Shown: piece by piece, positions 8,026 to 16,095 of the stretch | Layout: the number at the start of each line of letters is the position of its first letter | Position numbering within the stretch: position 1 is the stretch's first letter | From: Microbacterium hydrocarbonoxydans | GTDB taxonomy: Bacteria; Actinomycetota; Actinomycetes; Actinomycetales; Microbacteriaceae | Assembly: GCF_900105205.1 (NCBI RefSeq) | Contig: NZ_FNSQ01000005.1 | Coordinates: 2,108,001-2,172,000 of the forward strand | Direction: 5' to 3' | Length of the DNA stretch: 64,000 bases | Position numbers and translations under genes: made by a program | The notes under the pieces: model-generated | What the model was told of the DNA's origin: nothing | Database searches by the model: none | Seen by the model: only the letters and a program-made list of their open reading frames with translations

Positions 8026-9060
8026 TTATCCTTCGCGCCACACCTTTGCGCTTGAGGCGTCGTAGAACTTAAGTTTCAGGCGTCGACCGCCCTCAGCTCT
8101 CCGTCGCCTCACGATCTCCTTGGCGCGAGCGACTACCTCTCGCGCGGCCCCCGCCTCCGGATCTCCGTGGATCCCGACGTACAGCGCGACAACGTCGCTC
8201 TCCGCGGACTCCAGGTGCTCGATGATGTGATCATCGTTCGGGCTCAAGGACGCGCCATGGATAAAGAGGGAACCGCCAAGTTCTCGGAACCGTGCGATTC
8301 CGAAGCGTAAGTATGCACTTTTCCCGATGCGCGCTTCCTTCTCTTCGCGCGTTCCCTCTGTTACCACAAGCGGGTACTCGCCACGACTGAGACGCTGCCG
8401 AAGCGATCGAATGATCGGGCCGTTCTCGTTGTACGACAGCTTGTAAAGTCTGTGATCTTCCACAAAGAGGTGCAGCGCTCCATGCAGGAAAAAGACGCGC
8501 TGAGTCCTAGAGGGATTCGAACTCCACACGAGCCTCCGGTCCCTGCCTGAAACCCATCCGAAGCCATCCTTCGTCGGCACCCGCGACCCATACTCGCGAG
8601 CCATGAGAGCCCAATAGAGAAGTAGGTCGTAGTTCAGCGTAAAGATGTTCGTGAAGTGTGACAGGAACAGCCGCGCATGGGTGATCTCATCGTCCTCAAG
8701 ATGTTGCGCTCTCGCGGGGTGACGATCCGCGAGTACGTCCGCCAGGCCGTTCCGCACGACGCGAGCGTCGGCCTTCATTGTGCTGGCCCGCTCTGTACTT
8801 CCGCCGTACACGATCTCCAACGCCGCTGCCGCCCTCAATCGGTCGATCACGACCTCGAAGTTAGACGACCCAAGTGCCTCGAAAAGTTCCTGCTTTGTGA
8901 CGGACAAGCCCGACAAACTGGCCTCGGCGGCAAGCGACTCGTAGTGAAAGATCTCGGGTGCGTAGTCGATGCTGAACCCGTTCCCGAGTAGAAGAGAGGC
9001 CACGTCGGTGTGTTCTTCAGCATGTGCCAGAGCTTCATCGAAGGTGCGGATTCTCACCAT
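8026..9060 (-). CDS. SIR2-like (DUF4917-type) putative NADase
   Basis: 344 aa. The motif set is that of SIR2-like domains of the DUF4917 kind: a glycine-rich nucleotide-binding start (ASLLLGNGFSIDY, residues 21-33), FTLNYD (140-145), FLHGALH (191-197) and SLFIHGASLSPNDDHI (264-279). N143 and H193 would be the catalytic pair. Bacterial SIR2 domains in defence systems hydrolyse NAD+ to stop phage growth. The ATG begins 2 nt after the stop of the TIR gene, so the two are co-translated. I infer an effector role. No additional sensor domain (SLOG, STAND, APAZ) is visible, so sensing would have to come from the partner. An unrelated SIR2-like enzyme is possible but less likely given the neighbour. 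Confidence 0.8.
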   Translation of the reverse strand: MVRIRTFDEALAHAEEHTDVASLLLGNGFSIDYAPEIFHYESLAAEASLSGLSVTKQELFEALGSSNFEVVIDRLRAAAALEIVYGGSTERASTMKADARVVRNGLADVLADRHPARAQHLEDDEITHARLFLSHFTNIFTLNYDLLLYWALMAREYGSRVPTKDGFGWVSGRDRRLVWSSNPSRTQRVFFLHGALHLFVEDHRLYKLSYNENGPIIRSLRQRLSRGEYPLVVTEGTREEKEARIGKSAYLRFGIARFRELGGSLFIHGASLSPNDDHIIEHLESAESDVVALYVGIHGDPEAGAAREVVARAKEIVRRRRAEGGRRLKLKFYDASSAKVWREG

Positions 9061-9062
9061 GG

Positions 9063-10082
9063 CTAGTATCGGAACCCATGCTGAGGCCCCGATTCGCGTT
9101 CTCGTTTTCGATTGGCGAGAGCCGCCAGCAGCTCGATTTTAGTGCGGTTGAGGTCACCGTTCGGGAACCGAATCTGAGTTACGCCCGCGATGTTGGTGGG
9201 CTCATCCGTACCAGCTTCCAGGAGGATCAGTGTGTTGCGCTGTCCGAGCCGTGCATGGGAGAAGCCAAGTTCGTGAATAACGTTCTGTCGCGCGAGTTTG
9301 CGTCCGTCACGGAGCTCATCTACCCCCGTCATGACTATGACTGCAACGGAGGCCTCAGAGATCATCTGTTCGACTACTTCGAAGGTTGTCCGTCCGACCC
9401 GGTCGTCACCCTCAAAGTAGGTCGTATCAAAGCCCTCGGCCTCGATGAAGTCCCGGACGACCTCCCATTTCGTATCGCCACCGTGCCCGATGAATACCTT
9501 GAAGGAACGGGTCTCATGGCTCAGGCGCGAGACATTGACGTTGCGTTCCAGGATCTCGCGGATTGTGTTCGCGATGGCGGAGGCCTCGTAACCCTCCTTC
9601 GGTTCAACAGCCCCAACGTACGATTCAAAGTCAGTGTTGACCCTGAGCCGAACAGAATTCGGGTCGATCTCCAAGTCGACCGCGAGGTTTGAGGCTTCAT
9701 CCTCGAACCGGACTCGGGCGCTATAGCAATCATCTATGCGCTCAAGTGGGGCGCTCTCGTCATTGAGCCAGCTGAACTCCGTGTAGTCGCGCAAGGTTAC
9801 CGAGAAGTTAGCTAGCGAGATGTGACCGCCCGCTTCCAGCGCCGCGCGGGCGTTGACTTGACGCGTAGCGAGATACTGATTGTTCTCTTCCTGGTACTCG
9901 GACTCCTCTGGGTCGGGCTCCTCAGCGAGCGTCTCGTAGTACGGCCAGAGCGTGAAAGGCGTCAGTGCGGCGCGGATATCCCGAAGGTTGTCGGAGGTAA
10001 CGATGGCGTACGGGACGGTTAGCAGTATCTCGGGCACATCGGCAGGATAGCGTGCCGCGCGGACGACGCTTCCGCGCGGCAC
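9063..10082 (-). CDS. TIR-domain protein (CAP12/Pycsar-effector TIR type)
   Basis: 339 aa from GTG 10082, which has CGGAG 6 nt upstream. Residues about 1-190 form an N-terminal domain I do not recognise. From about 194 to 315 there is a TIR-like domain of the CAP12/Pycsar-effector nucleotide-binding family: KVFIGHGGDTKW, then FEGDDRVGRTTFEVVEQMI, then ARQNVIHELGFSHARLG. E271 in NVIHELGF is the expected NADase glutamate. Such TIR domains cleave NAD+ or make NAD-derived signals. The gene starts 12 nt after the integrase stop and ends 2 nt before the SIR2-like start. Pairing a TIR enzyme with a SIR2-like protein recalls Thoeris (ThsB with ThsA), but both family types differ from classical Thoeris. 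Confidence 0.85.
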   Translation of the reverse strand: MPRGSVVRAARYPADVPEILLTVPYAIVTSDNLRDIRAALTPFTLWPYYETLAEEPDPEESEYQEENNQYLATRQVNARAALEAGGHISLANFSVTLRDYTEFSWLNDESAPLERIDDCYSARVRFEDEASNLAVDLEIDPNSVRLRVNTDFESYVGAVEPKEGYEASAIANTIREILERNVNVSRLSHETRSFKVFIGHGGDTKWEVVRDFIEAEGFDTTYFEGDDRVGRTTFEVVEQMISEASVAVIVMTGVDELRDGRKLARQNVIHELGFSHARLGQRNTLILLEAGTDEPTNIAGVTQIRFPNGDLNRTKIELLAALANRKRERESGPQHGFRY

Positions 10083-10094
10083 TCGGTACTCCGC

Positions 10095-11627
10095 TCACCC
10101 GTTGAGATCAGACGCCCCTTGATAGGCCCCATCGCCGGTTACGGAAGAATCAGCCGCTTCAGCGAGCCCTGCAAGGAGCGCCACGGGTTCTGCCCCCTTC
10201 ACTGCGTCGGGTACGTCGGCGATGATCCGCCTACGCTTCCCGTTGCTCAGCATCAGCCTCGCGTTAGGCATCACAGCGCTGATGAGGCTCCTACGCTGTG
10301 CGACATCGACCGAGTCCCAAAAGGCGCTCCAGGCGCTTCCTACGCCCTCCTGGCCCACTTGGTGAATGAAATCCACAGCGGCATCTAGGGCCACTCCCCC
10401 GACGTTGGACGCGACCGCCTGATCAAAAGACTGCTGAAGCGAATCAATCTCCAGTCCCAGCCCGGCTATGTCGGCCTTCAGCTTGGGAACGTTCATTCCC
10501 GGCTCGATGAGGAGATCCTGAGTAAGGTCACGCCTCCGCCGAAGCTCTGCGATCCGCAGTTGAAGATCCTTGGTGTCAGACGACGTGCTGAAATCCTTGT
10601 CCAAGGCCGCGTAAGTCATCAGGGTGACCTTCACAGTTTCTTGAACTTCAATCTCTGCCGACGCCAGCAGCATGGTTGGATGCCTGAGCTTCGCTGTGGA
10701 AATCGGCCTACCGTCTGCGGCGCACTTCAGGTAGCTCTGTCCACGGCTTGAGGCGAGACGAACATAGTTCCCGCAGACACCGCACGCCACGAGTCCTGTC
10801 AGCGATTGCTTGACAGGCTCCCGGCCTCTGGTTGGTTTCCGTGAAGGATTCTCCAGAATCGCCTTCACTGCTTCGTGGGTCTCCACGTCGATGATGGCCG
10901 GGAGGTTTTCAGCGTAGAGAACGCCCTTGACCTGCAACCGCCCAACGTTGCGGGGACGGAGCAGCATGTTCCTAATCGTCTGCGGCCTCCACGAGTTCTC
11001 TTTAGCTCGATCACGGAGGATGCCCCGCTCAGTGAACTCTCTCGCAATCGACACAAGCGAGCGTCCGTCGAGTATCTGCGCATACGCCCATCGGAGGGCG
11101 TCAGCCTCTTCTTCTACGATGCTCTGCCGGTCCACAGTGAAGCCGAATGGTCGCGGACCACCCATGTCCTGGCCCTGTGTGAGCTTGGCCTGTACAGCGT
11201 GCTGAACCCTCTCCCCCGTACGCTCTGCCTCAGCCGCGTCCCAGGCCGCTACAGTGCGTGCTGTGGCCCTACCATCGGCAGTCGTGAGGTCGTAGGTCGG
11301 GGACACCTTGAACAGGTACCGGATGCCCTTCTTCTCCGCCACCTGAATCAGGTCTTCCCACTCTCGTGGCCGTCGAGTCAGGCGCGACATCGAATAGGCG
11401 ACGATGACAGAGAACTTCCCCGCGTGCGCATCCTCAAGCATCCGCTGGAAGTCCGGTCGAGATTTTTTCGACCGGCTACTAGCCCCCCGGTCGTTGTCGC
11501 GGTAGACAGTGATCGCTTCCGCCCCAAGGCTCTCAGCGATCTCGCGGCACGTCACTTCCTGGTTCAGGACGCCGACTTCCGTGCCCTCTCGGTCCTGAGA
11601 GATTCGCGTGTAGATGGCAACCTTCAT
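10095..11627 (-). CDS. Large serine integrase of the element
   Basis: 510 aa from ATG 11627; the 72 residues further upstream in frame are a shadow of ssb. The catalytic domain starts at once (VAIYTRISQDREG, Ser10), with SMSRLTRRPREWEDL and a recombinase domain (PFGFTVD, then SWRPQTIRNMLLRPRNVGRL). A zinc ribbon (CGVCGNYV, then YLKCAA) and a C-terminal coiled coil and terminal domain follow. This family integrates DNA between attP and attB without a host cofactor. It lies at the element edge, as expected for an integrase. Its ATG overlaps the stop of the truncated ssb frame (ATGA), so in the integrated state it can be translated from an ssb transcript. Confidence 0.95.
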   Translation of the reverse strand: MKVAIYTRISQDREGTEVGVLNQEVTCREIAESLGAEAITVYRDNDRGASSRSKKSRPDFQRMLEDAHAGKFSVIVAYSMSRLTRRPREWEDLIQVAEKKGIRYLFKVSPTYDLTTADGRATARTVAAWDAAEAERTGERVQHAVQAKLTQGQDMGGPRPFGFTVDRQSIVEEEADALRWAYAQILDGRSLVSIAREFTERGILRDRAKENSWRPQTIRNMLLRPRNVGRLQVKGVLYAENLPAIIDVETHEAVKAILENPSRKPTRGREPVKQSLTGLVACGVCGNYVRLASSRGQSYLKCAADGRPISTAKLRHPTMLLASAEIEVQETVKVTLMTYAALDKDFSTSSDTKDLQLRIAELRRRRDLTQDLLIEPGMNVPKLKADIAGLGLEIDSLQQSFDQAVASNVGGVALDAAVDFIHQVGQEGVGSAWSAFWDSVDVAQRRSLISAVMPNARLMLSNGKRRRIIADVPDAVKGAEPVALLAGLAEAADSSVTGDGAYQGASDLNG

Positions 11628-11800
11628 TTGCACAGCGTATAACGACTCTTCGCCGACACATCGATCCAGGTCTGCGTGGCGTCGTCGAATCGGCGATGCG
11701 TGCTCGCGAGACGGAAGTTGGTCACCGGCACCCCGCTCGCCGTGCGTCCCTGAGTGGGATCGGTGGCGACGTTGCCGACGATGGTCACTACATCGTGCAT
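11624..11800 (-). pseudogene. ssb: ssb 5' fragment, disrupted by the element
   Basis: The first about 50 codons are a clear single-stranded-DNA-binding protein start (VTIVGNVATDPTQGRT, then VPVTNFRLASTHRRFDD, then TWIDV). The sequence then loses homology where the family normally continues with the GxTNWYxV strand, and stops at 11624. A good Shine-Dalgarno sequence (GAGGAGAG) precedes the ATG at 11800. The 3' part of the gene should lie at the other end of the element, left of the window. This looks like the secondary actinobacterial ssb found near orn, so the cell probably keeps an essential copy elsewhere (inference). Confidence 0.85.
11640..11665. other. Approximate attR in ssb
   Basis: Host ssb similarity ends within this segment, between the codons for TWIDV and the first non-SSB residues, and element DNA begins. 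The exact crossover dinucleotide cannot be set without the left end or an intact ssb allele. Confidence 0.55.
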
Positions 11801-12006
11801 GTTCTCTCCTCGTGTTCCCGGAGCACCCGTCCGGATCGCTCAAGAGTGCGCCCTCGAGGGGTGCGCGAAGGGACGCGAACCCGGAGATCGTTCACAACCC
11901 CGGGCAGGCGCCCGCATGTGCAGGAGACGTCACGGCTTTGTCGTGGTGAACAGTCGGAGCGAATGTCGGTGGTAGGTCATACGTTCGAATCACGAAAGGA
12001 GATTCG

Positions 12007-12276
12007 ATGTCCGACACCCTGATCACGTCCTCGCCTGAGGTCCCGTATGCAACTCCTCGGCTGTCGACGGCGAAAGAGCATCTCGTCCGAGCCTCGTCCC
12101 ACCTCTGGCGCGTACAGGACGCACGAGGCCGGGTCCTCGGCCACCTCCGACTCGTCCCCGACCCGCTGGGCATGCGCTATCGCGCTGAGCGGCTGCATCT
12201 GGCCACGGCGGCGTTCCGTCTCGTCGGAGACTTCTGGAGAGCGGATGACGCTGTGGCCGCGCTGCGCGCCGGGTGA
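12007..12276 (+). CDS. Hypothetical actinobacterial protein, 89 aa
   Basis: Strong Shine-Dalgarno sequence (GAAAGGAG) before ATG 12007. The sequence contains a W-R-V-x-D-x-x-G-R-V-L-G-H-L-R pattern followed by a conserved-looking helix-rich C-terminus. No named domain recognised. It lies between the ssb fragment and a tRNA gene, on the host side of the junction. The 206 bp between it and ssb hold only the two divergent promoters. Confidence 0.6.
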   Translation: MSDTLITSSPEVPYATPRLSTAKEHLVRASSHLWRVQDARGRVLGHLRLVPDPLGMRYRAERLHLATAAFRLVGDFWRADDAVAALRAG

Positions 12277-12298
12277 CGATCTAGTCCTGGAGGTATCG

Positions 12299-12371
12299 TG
12301 CCCCCGGCAGGATTCGAACCTGCGACCAAGAGATTAGAAGGCTCCTGCTCTATCCCCTGAGCTACGGAGGC
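12299..12371 (-). tRNA. tRNA-Arg (TCT)
   Basis: Complete cloverleaf on the minus strand: acceptor GCCTCCG pairing with CGGGGGC, D-arm GCTC/GAGC, anticodon loop CTTCTAA (anticodon TCT), T-arm GCAGG-TTCGAAT-CCTGC, discriminator A. No CCA encoded. Confidence 0.93.
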
Positions 12372-12417
12372 GCACAGATCTACCGTACCGCGCCGGTTCG
12401 GATGTCGGAGCCGTCGA

Positions 12418-12423
12418 TAGGAT
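12418..12423 (+). promoter_or_regulatory. -10 hexamer TAGGAT, orn (leaderless)
   Basis: TAGGAT, 6-nt gap, ATG 12430. Confidence 0.6.
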
Positions 12424-12429
12424 GACGAC

Positions 12430-13056
12430 ATGGTATCTGCCTCAGAGAACGACCGCCTCGTCTGGATCGACTGTGAGATGACCGGTCTCGATCTCTCTGT
12501 CGACGAGCTCGTCGAGATCGCAGTCGTCATCACGGACTTCGAGCTTCGACCGATCGATCCCGGGTTCCAGGTGGTGATCCGTGCGAGCGACGAGGCCCTC
12601 GCGCACATGAACGACTTCGTGACGAAGATGCATGAGACCTCGGGGCTGATCACCGAGATCCCCGAGGGCGTCTCGCTCGCCGACGCAGAGGCCCAGACGC
12701 TCGAGTACATCCGGCGTTTCGTACCGCTTGAGCGCAAAGCACCGCTTGCCGGCAACACCATCGGCACCGATCGGATGTTCCTCGCCAAGTACATGCCCCA
12801 AGTCGATCAGTGGCTCCACTACCGCAACGTCGATGTCTCGAGCATCAAAGAGCTGTCACGCCGGTGGTACCCGCGAGTGTTCTTCCAGGCGCCGGCCAAA
12901 GACGGCGGCCACCGCGCACTAGCCGACATCCTGGAGTCGATCCGCGAGCTCCGGTACTACCGCGAGGCGGTCTTCGTCGACGAGCCAGGGCCCTCCAGCG
13001 ACGATGCCCGCGACATCGCTGCCCGCACCGTGTCAGAGTTCACTCCGAACATGTAA
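12430..13056 (+). CDS. orn: Oligoribonuclease
   Basis: 208 aa DEDD-family 3'-5' exoribonuclease that degrades 2-5-nt RNAs, including pGpG, to mononucleotides. The exonuclease motifs are clear: WIDCEMTGLD (motif I), MNDFVTKMHETSGL, GNTIGTDRMFL (motif II) and DGGHRALADILESI (motif III, DEDDh type). RWYP before motif III is typical of Orn. Length is normal for actinobacteria. The tRNA-His gene follows closely. Confidence 0.97.
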   Translation: MVSASENDRLVWIDCEMTGLDLSVDELVEIAVVITDFELRPIDPGFQVVIRASDEALAHMNDFVTKMHETSGLITEIPEGVSLADAEAQTLEYIRRFVPLERKAPLAGNTIGTDRMFLAKYMPQVDQWLHYRNVDVSSIKELSRRWYPRVFFQAPAKDGGHRALADILESIRELRYYREAVFVDEPGPSSDDARDIAARTVSEFTPNM

Positions 13057-13091
13057 TAGACTCGTCTGGTTGCCGATCACGTCGGCACATG

Positions 13092-13167
13092 GTGGGTATA
13101 GCTCAGCTGGTAGAGCGCTGGCTTGTGGTGCCGGATGTCGCGGGTTCGAGTCCCGTTACTCACCCCA
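13092..13167 (+). tRNA. tRNA-His (GTG)
   Basis: Acceptor GTGGGTA pairs with TACTCAC, D-arm GCTC/GAGC, anticodon loop CTTGTGG (anticodon GTG), T-arm CGGG-TTCGAGT-CCCG, discriminator C as expected for His, and encoded CCA at 13165-13167. The base before the acceptor is G, which fits the G-1 identity element. Confidence 0.95.
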
Positions 13168-13170
13168 ATC

Positions 13171-13202
13171 AGAAGGTCCGAGTCGAAAGACTCGGACCTT
13201 CT
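13171..13202 (+). terminator. Strong terminator after tRNA-His
   Basis: A 14-bp perfect stem, AGAAGGTCCGAGTC with GACTCGGACCTTCT, closed by a GAAA tetraloop, starting 4 nt after the tRNA CCA. Confidence 0.9.
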
Positions 13203-13221
13203 GTGTTTCCCCTGTTCGGAA

Positions 13222-13236
13222 TACCCCCAGGGGGTA
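13222..13236. promoter_or_regulatory. Copper-responsive operator candidate (CsoR-like box)
   Basis: Perfect palindrome TACCCCC-A-GGGGGTA just upstream of the copper ATPase, overlapping a TACTAT -10 (13235-13240). G/C-tract palindromes of this kind are bound by CsoR-type copper repressors. No csoR gene is present in the window. Confidence 0.6.
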
Positions 13237-13276
13237 CTATGTTGACGATCTGTGACACCACAGAAGGAGCGTCATC

Positions 13277-15388
13277 ATGACCGTCCCCGATAATGCACAT
13301 CACGCGCAGGCCGAGCACGCGCACGAGCGCCACGCCGCGCCATCAGCCCACTCGGCGCATGCAGGCCACACCGAGCATGCAGCCCACGCCGGGCATACAG
13401 ACCACGCGGATCATGCCGACCACACCGGGCACGCGGGGCACACAGGTCAGTTCCAGCGCCTGTTCTGGATCATGCTCGTCGTCGCGGTCCCGGTCGTCCT
13501 CGCCTCGCCGATGTTCGCGATGATCCTGGGCTACGAGGTATCGGGGTGGGCACGATGGATCTCTCCCGCACTCGGATCGGTGATGTTCATCTGGGGTGGA
13601 GCGCCGTTCCTCTCCGGCGCACTGAGCGAACTGCGCAGCCGTAAGCCCGGGATGATGCTGCTGATCGCCCTCGCCATCAGCGTCGCCTTCCTCGCGTCGT
13701 GGGGCGCGAGCCTCGGTCTGCTGCATCACGAACTTGAGTTCTGGTGGGAGCTGGCGCTGCTGATCGTCATCATGCTCCTCGGCCACTGGATCGAGATGCG
13801 ATCCCTGGCGCAGACCACGTCCGCGCTCGATTCGCTCGCCGCGCTTCTCCCCGACGAAGCGGAACGGGTGGAGGACGGCGAGACCGTCTCCGTCTCCCCC
13901 GACGAACTCCGCGTCGGGGATGTCGTGGTCATCCGCCCTGGCGGACGACTGCCCGCCGACGGACGGATCACCACAGGTACGGCGAACCTCGACGAGTCGA
14001 TGATCACCGGTGAGTCGAGGACCGTTCGGCGCTCCGTGGGCGACGTCGTCGTCGCAGGCACCGTCGCGACGGACTCGGGACTGCGGGTCGCGGTCACTGC
14101 CGTCGGATCCGACACGGCTCTCGCGGGTATCCGCAAGCTCGTCGCGGATGCACAGGCAAGCTCCTCCCGAGCGCAGCGGATCGCCGACCGCGCCGCCGCG
14201 TGGCTCTTCTGGTTCGCGCTCGGCGCGGCGGTCGTCACGGCGATCGTGTGGTCTCTCGTGGGCATGCCTGATGAAGCGGTCGTGCGCACGATCACCGTGC
14301 TCGTGATCGCCTGCCCGCATGCCCTCGGGCTGGCGATCCCCCTGGTCGTCTCGATCGCGACCGAGCGGGCCGCACGGGCCGGTGTGCTGGTCAAGGATCG
14401 ACTCGCGCTCGAGACGATGCGCACCGTCGACACCGTCCTCTTCGACAAGACCGGGACGTTGACGAAGGGCGCTCCGACTGTGACCGCGACCGAAGCCACT
14501 GACGGATTCGGTTCGGACACGCTGCTCGCTCTGGCGGCCGCGGCAGAGGCCGACTCGGAGCATCCGCTCGCGAAGGCGATCGTGGCGCACGCGGCATCAC
14601 AGGGACTCGCCGTCCCCGTCGCGACCGACTTCACCTCCTCCCCTGCCACCGGCGTCAGCGCCACCGTGGAGGGTCGTCGGGTGAGTGTCGGCGGTCCGCG
14701 CCTGCTCGCGGGCATCTCGGGCACCGAGCTGTCCATCGCGGATGAGTGGCGCGCCGAGGGCGCGATCATCCTGCATGTCGTCGTCGACGACCGCGTCGTC
14801 GGGGCGCTCCGCCTGGCTGACGAGGTGCGCCCCGAGTCCTTCGACGCGGTGAGAGCGCTCCATTCTCTGGGGGTCGAGGTCGTGATGGTCACCGGCGATG
14901 CTGCGGCCGTCGCCGAATCGGTCGCCGCACAGCTCGGGATCGACCGGGTCTTCGCCGGAGTCCGTCCCGAGGACAAAGCCTCGCGCGTCCAGTCGTTGCA
15001 GGCGGAAGGGCGCACCGTCGCGATGGTCGGCGACGGAGTGAACGACGCGCCCGCACTCGCGCAGGCCGATGTCGGGCTGGCGATCGGAGCCGGCACGGAT
15101 GTGGCGATCGCCTCGGCCGGGGTGATCCTCGCGAGCGACGACCCGCGCACAGTCCTGTCGGTCATCGAGCTCTCGGGATCGAGCTATCGCAAGATGACGC
15201 AGAACCTGTGGTGGGCTGCCGGATACAACCTGCTCTCCGTCCCCCTCGCCGCGGGGATCCTCGCACCGGTGGGCTTCGTCCTCCCGATGTCGGTGGGTGC
15301 GATTCTGATGTCGCTGTCGACGATCGTCGTCGCACTCAACGCGCAGCTCCTGCGCCGAATCGATCTGCGTCCCCAGTCGCTCGTCTGA
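13277..15388 (+). CDS. copB: Copper P1B-type ATPase, CopB-like
   Basis: 703 aa metal-exporting ATPase of the cytoplasmic membrane. The N-terminus is a His-rich tail (about residues 8-56, repeated HAGH/HTDH/HADH units) in place of a CxxC domain. Membrane pairs follow. The transport motif is ACPHAL (CPH), typical of the CopB branch rather than CopA (CPC). The actuator loop (MITGES), phosphorylation site (DKTGTLTKG), HP motif (SEHPLAKA) and hinge (MVGDGVNDAP) are intact. AGAAGGAG precedes the ATG. The operator palindrome upstream suggests copper induction. It stands alone between a tRNA terminator and a LysE gene; substrate Cu+ or Cu2+ is inferred from the class. Confidence 0.95.
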   Translation: MTVPDNAHHAQAEHAHERHAAPSAHSAHAGHTEHAAHAGHTDHADHADHTGHAGHTGQFQRLFWIMLVVAVPVVLASPMFAMILGYEVSGWARWISPALGSVMFIWGGAPFLSGALSELRSRKPGMMLLIALAISVAFLASWGASLGLLHHELEFWWELALLIVIMLLGHWIEMRSLAQTTSALDSLAALLPDEAERVEDGETVSVSPDELRVGDVVVIRPGGRLPADGRITTGTANLDESMITGESRTVRRSVGDVVVAGTVATDSGLRVAVTAVGSDTALAGIRKLVADAQASSSRAQRIADRAAAWLFWFALGAAVVTAIVWSLVGMPDEAVVRTITVLVIACPHALGLAIPLVVSIATERAARAGVLVKDRLALETMRTVDTVLFDKTGTLTKGAPTVTATEATDGFGSDTLLALAAAAEADSEHPLAKAIVAHAASQGLAVPVATDFTSSPATGVSATVEGRRVSVGGPRLLAGISGTELSIADEWRAEGAIILHVVVDDRVVGALRLADEVRPESFDAVRALHSLGVEVVMVTGDAAAVAESVAAQLGIDRVFAGVRPEDKASRVQSLQAEGRTVAMVGDGVNDAPALAQADVGLAIGAGTDVAIASAGVILASDDPRTVLSVIELSGSSYRKMTQNLWWAAGYNLLSVPLAAGILAPVGFVLPMSVGAILMSLSTIVVALNAQLLRRIDLRPQSLV

Positions 15389-15418
15389 GTGCGGCGTCAG
15401 ACGGCGAGCGGTCAGGCA

Positions 15419-15424
15419 TAGGAT
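15419..15424 (+). promoter_or_regulatory. -10 hexamer TAGGAT, LysE gene
   Basis: TAGGAT with 6-nt spacing to GTG 15431; this decides between adjacent GTG codons at 15428 and 15431. Confidence 0.55.
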
Positions 15425-15430
15425 TGCGTG

Positions 15431-16060
15431 GTGCCGCTCGCCGTCTGGTTCCCCCTCCTCGCCGCCTGCGTGGTCATCAGCTTCACCCCCGGTGCCGGAG
15501 CGATCAACACCATGTCGAACGCGCTCAGTCAGGGATGGCGACGCTCGATCTGGGGCATCATCGGCCAGCAACTCGCACTGATCGTGCACGTCGCCATCGT
15601 CGCGGCCGGGCTCGGATTGATCGTCTCCCGCTCAGAGCTGCTGTTCAACGCGATCCGCTACGCCGGCGCCGCCTACCTGGTGTTCCTCGGCATCCGACTC
15701 ATCCTGTCGAAGCCGGTCATGACCGGCAGCGACGACGAGAGGACGATCGACCTCCACGAAGGCCACTGGTCGATGATCCGTCGCGGCTTCTGGGTGAACC
15801 TGCTCAACCCGAAGGCCATCGTCTTCTTCCTCGCGTTCATCCCCCAGTTCATCCGCCTCGACCAGCCGCAGCTTCCCCAGTACCTCACGCTCATCGCGAC
15901 GGTGATCGTGGTCGACATCGTCGTGATGTGGGGCTTCTTCGCCGCGGCGGCACGCCCGTTCCGCAGCCTCACTCGATCGGCGAGGGGACAGCGGACGCTG
16001 AACAGCGTGTTCGGCGTCCTGTTCATCGCCGTCGCCGGCCTGCTTGTCTTCCTGCACTGA
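15431..16060 (+). CDS. LysE/RhtB-family amino-acid exporter
   Basis: 209 aa with about six hydrophobic helices. The family signature near the N-terminus is present (FTPGAGAINTMSNAL, matching the RhtB pattern TPGPxxxxxx), followed by GWRRSIWGIIGQQ, and NLLNPKAIVFFLAFIPQFI in the middle. The family exports amino acids such as homoserine, threonine, lysine or arginine. The substrate cannot be told from sequence. GTG 15431 is preferred over GTG 15428 from the -10 spacing. Confidence 0.9.
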   Translation: MPLAVWFPLLAACVVISFTPGAGAINTMSNALSQGWRRSIWGIIGQQLALIVHVAIVAAGLGLIVSRSELLFNAIRYAGAAYLVFLGIRLILSKPVMTGSDDERTIDLHEGHWSMIRRGFWVNLLNPKAIVFFLAFIPQFIRLDQPQLPQYLTLIATVIVVDIVVMWGFFAAAARPFRSLTRSARGQRTLNSVFGVLFIAVAGLLVFLH

Positions 16061-16095
16061 CGCGGGCACCCCGTCTCGGCAATAGGCTGGAAGCG

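Larger units (their letters stand above)
1..11660. mobile_element. Integrative element (right part) inserted in ssb
   Basis: The right boundary is defined by a large serine integrase gene lying directly against a host ssb gene that is cut off after about 50 codons. The left end is outside the window. Cargo includes a REase-NACHT gene, HTH and small phage-like genes, a resolvase, orphan membrane and small proteins, and a TIR/SIR2-like pair. No capsid, portal or tail genes are visible here, so it could be an integrative element, a satellite, or the end of a prophage. Confidence 0.75.

Noticed and set aside
9024..9692. 222-aa plus-strand frame opposite the TIR gene
   Set aside because: Antisense to a protein with clear TIR motifs; its sequence mirrors that frame and has no motif of its own.
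1..11660. Calling the left element a complete prophage
   Set aside because: No capsid, portal, tail, or lysis gene is visible and the left end is outside the window.
13343..14590. CRISPR-like short repeats in the copper ATPase 5' end
   Set aside because: The repeats are in-frame His/Gly/Thr codons of the metal-binding tail, not spaced direct repeats with unique spacers.
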